The notes under the pieces were generated by a model. That model ran no database searches. It had not been told where the DNA came from and worked only from the letters and a program-made list of their open reading frames with translations. The position numbers and the translations under genes were made by a program. From CAZHOV01 sp964534315 (GTDB lineage Bacteria > Bacteroidota > Bacteroidia > Chitinophagales > Saprospiraceae), in contig CAZHOV010000016.1 of NCBI GenBank assembly GCA_964534315.1, positions 1-50,696 of the forward strand: a stretch of 50,696 nt of DNA, given 5' to 3'. Below, in pieces: positions 49,106 through 50,696 of this stretch; positions within the stretch are counted from its first letter, which is position 1; each line of letters opens with the position of its first letter.

Positions 49106-50575
49106 ATGAAAAAAATTCTCGTTGCCAACCGTGGAGAAATAGCAGTAAGGGTACTGAAATCAGCCAAAAAAATGGGTATTAAAACGGTTGCCGTCTACTC
49201 AGAAGTAGACCGTGACGCTCCCCATGTTCAACTGGCAGATGAAGCGGTCTGCATCGGTCCTGCTCCTTCTAGTCAATCGTATCTCAAAGGAAATAAGATC
49301 ATCGAAGTCGCCAAATCCAAAAATGTAGATGGCATACATCCGGGATATGGCTTTTTAAGTGAAAATGCAGCTTTCGCGAAAGCAGTGGAAGATAGCGGCA
49401 TCACCTTTATCGGACCTAGCCCCTACTCTATTGAATTGATGGGCTCCAAACTGGCAGCAAAGGAAGCTGTAAGCAACTACGATATCCCAATGGTGCCCGG
49501 CGTGGACCATTCCATCACAGACTTTAATGAAGCAAAATCCATTGCCGAGCGTATTGGGTTTCCAGTGCTCATTAAAGCTTCCGCAGGTGGTGGTGGAAAG
49601 GGTATGCGCATTGTAGAGCGCATCGAGGATCTAAAAGAGCAGATGGAGCGGGCGATCAGCGAAGCGAAATCCTCCTTTGGCGATGGTTCTGTATTTATCG
49701 AAAAGTACGTTACCTCTCCGAGGCATGTAGAAATACAAGTCCTTGCCGATACGCATGGCAATGTAGTTCATCTTTTCGAACGCGAATGCAGTATTCAACG
49801 ACGCCATCAAAAAGTTGTCGAGGAAGCTCCTTCCGTAGTCCTTACTCCCGAATTAAGAACAAGAATGGGAGCAGCAGCGGTAGATGTAGCCCGCTCCTGC
49901 AATTATACCGGTGCAGGAACTGTAGAATTTTTGATGGATGCAAACTTAAACTTCTATTTTCTGGAAATGAATACCAGATTACAGGTAGAACATCCGGTTA
50001 CCGAATATATTACAGGCGTTGACCTGGTCGAGCAACAAATAAAAATCGCCCGTGGAGAATCCATCAATTTTGCTCAGGAAGACCTTTCCATCACCGGCCA
50101 TGCCGTTGAGCTAAGGGTCTATGCTGAAGACCCGTTTGATAATTTCAATCCAAATATCGGAAAGCTGAAGACGTATATCCTTCCTCAAGGGGAAGGCATC
50201 CGAGTAGACGGCGGGTATTACGAAGGAATGGAAATGCCGGTCTATTACGATCCCCTTATCTCCAAATTAATTACCTACGGAGAAACCAGAGCTCAGGCCA
50301 TTCAACGGATGCTGGAAGCTATCAGTCAATATCGTATCGAAGGTGTGCAAACAACTCTTCCCTTCGGAAAATTTGTGCTGGAAAATGAACATTTTCTGAA
50401 TGGTAACTTTGACACCCATTTTGTCAAAAACCATTACAGCCCCGAAAAAATAAAAACTAAGGAAGAATCAATGGCCCCTATTGCCGCTAAGTTGGCACTT
50501 AAAATATTACAGGAAGAAAAGAGACACCTTACTGTTCCTAAAAAAATTGACTCTAATTGGATTAAGCGAGGCTAA
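49106..50575 (+). CDS. Biotin carboxylase subunit
   Basis: The 489-residue protein has KILVANRGEIAVRVLKSAK (3-21), the ATP-grasp loop KASAGGGGKGMRIVE, ERECSIQRRHQKVVEEAPS, and FLEMNTRLQVEHPVTE (catalytic Glu/Arg/Asn). It has no biotinyl domain, so a separate BCCP is needed. It is about 40 residues longer than E. coli AccC, with a C-terminal tail (NHYSPEKIKTKEESM...), a length common in the propionyl/acetyl-CoA carboxylase alpha chains of Bacteroidota. It carboxylates biotin with bicarbonate and ATP. The partner subunits are not in the window. The stop codon coincides with the start of repeat copy C. Confidence 0.9.
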   Translation: MKKILVANRGEIAVRVLKSAKKMGIKTVAVYSEVDRDAPHVQLADEAVCIGPAPSSQSYLKGNKIIEVAKSKNVDGIHPGYGFLSENAAFAKAVEDSGITFIGPSPYSIELMGSKLAAKEAVSNYDIPMVPGVDHSITDFNEAKSIAERIGFPVLIKASAGGGGKGMRIVERIEDLKEQMERAISEAKSSFGDGSVFIEKYVTSPRHVEIQVLADTHGNVVHLFERECSIQRRHQKVVEEAPSVVLTPELRTRMGAAAVDVARSCNYTGAGTVEFLMDANLNFYFLEMNTRLQVEHPVTEYITGVDLVEQQIKIARGESINFAQEDLSITGHAVELRVYAEDPFDNFNPNIGKLKTYILPQGEGIRVDGGYYEGMEMPVYYDPLISKLITYGETRAQAIQRMLEAISQYRIEGVQTTLPFGKFVLENEHFLNGNFDTHFVKNHYSPEKIKTKEESMAPIAAKLALKILQEEKRHLTVPKKIDSNWIKRG

Positions 50576-50604
50576 GCGGCAAATCAAAATTGCTTGTATA
50601 ATAA
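50573..50604 (+). repeat. 32-bp TAAGCGG...TTGTATAATAA repeat, copy C
   Basis: Identical over 32 bp to 39494-39525, with further similarity (TGTTCG) just beyond. It begins exactly at the stop codon TAA of the biotin carboxylase gene. The 90 bp after it hold no clear gene before the window ends. Confidence 0.75.
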
Positions 50605-50696
50605 TTTGTTCGAATGAAATTGGCTGAATAATTGGGGAAAACCTGTTTAATACAGAGTGCTGATATACAGGGAAATAAGAGAAAAAAGTGGTAAAA

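Noticed and set aside
1..50696. tRNA, rRNA, tmRNA or other structural RNA genes
   Set aside because: I looked in the intergenic regions for cloverleaf arms and conserved rRNA segments and saw none; a covariance-model search would be needed to exclude small RNAs.

Overview
The window looks like a chromosomal segment of a Bacteroidota bacterium, most likely a marine member of the Saprospiria (Lewinella/Saprospiraceae-like). The reasons are: at least four proteins with type IX secretion (T9SS) type A C-terminal sorting domains, a PorT-like T9SS component, menaquinone synthesis through the futalosine route (MqnD), starts without obvious Shine-Dalgarno sites, several promoters of the Bacteroidota form (TTTG / TAnnTTTG), and a moderately AT-rich sequence. 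The genus-level guess is inference. No rRNA, tRNA, CRISPR array, transposase, integrase or phage gene was seen.

Layout. 1-6500 is repeat-rich. It holds a secreted caspase-like/TPR protein, a Uma2-family nuclease gene plus a decayed second copy of its 3' end, an M20D amidohydrolase, and three copies of a paired-hairpin intergenic element whose stems differ but whose loops are alike. 6500-10050 holds a secreted GH16 glucanase, an RlmI-like rRNA methyltransferase and a DksA-like protein. 10180-11780 is a small minus-strand cassette: a protein of unknown family, a prokaryotic YEATS (pYEATS) protein and a three-helix membrane protein. 11840-17030 holds a heme/FG-GAP protein, a truncated heme-motif protein, a di-heme cytochrome c peroxidase and a PhoX-like secreted protein. 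17480-19375 holds a BtaA/BtaB-like pair for betaine lipid synthesis.

19377-21123 is the most striking part: a Bacteroidota-type promoter, an unannotated 39-codon ORF with six consecutive cysteine codons, a strong intrinsic terminator with a visible competing antiterminator, then an ATP-grasp ligase and an internally deleted sarcosine-oxidase-like gene. I read this as a cysteine-responsive attenuator; a modified-peptide precursor is the main alternative.

21230-32250 holds two more T9SS cargo proteins, a molybdopterin oxidoreductase, an SDR with a low-complexity insertion, acylphosphatase, a GNAT, a CHAD protein, and the miaA/thioesterase pair. 32270-39420 is mostly housekeeping: DUF6794-like protein, menG overlapping porT, an ACP phosphodiesterase-like gene, ychF, two pseudouridine synthases and a glucosaminidase. 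39490-50696 holds mqnD, alanine dehydrogenase followed by an orphan T9SS sorting-domain remnant, ornithine aminotransferase, a large TPR protein with an outer-membrane barrel protein, a class IV aminotransferase and a biotin carboxylase.

Regulatory DNA seen includes several convincing terminators (15126-15163, 19618-19655, 28283-28338, 30767-30829, 37857-37902, 43251-43294), promoters, and a 31-32 bp repeat that occurs three times on the plus strand (32271, 39494, 50573). Functions are assigned from recognisable motifs by reading only; no database search was run.
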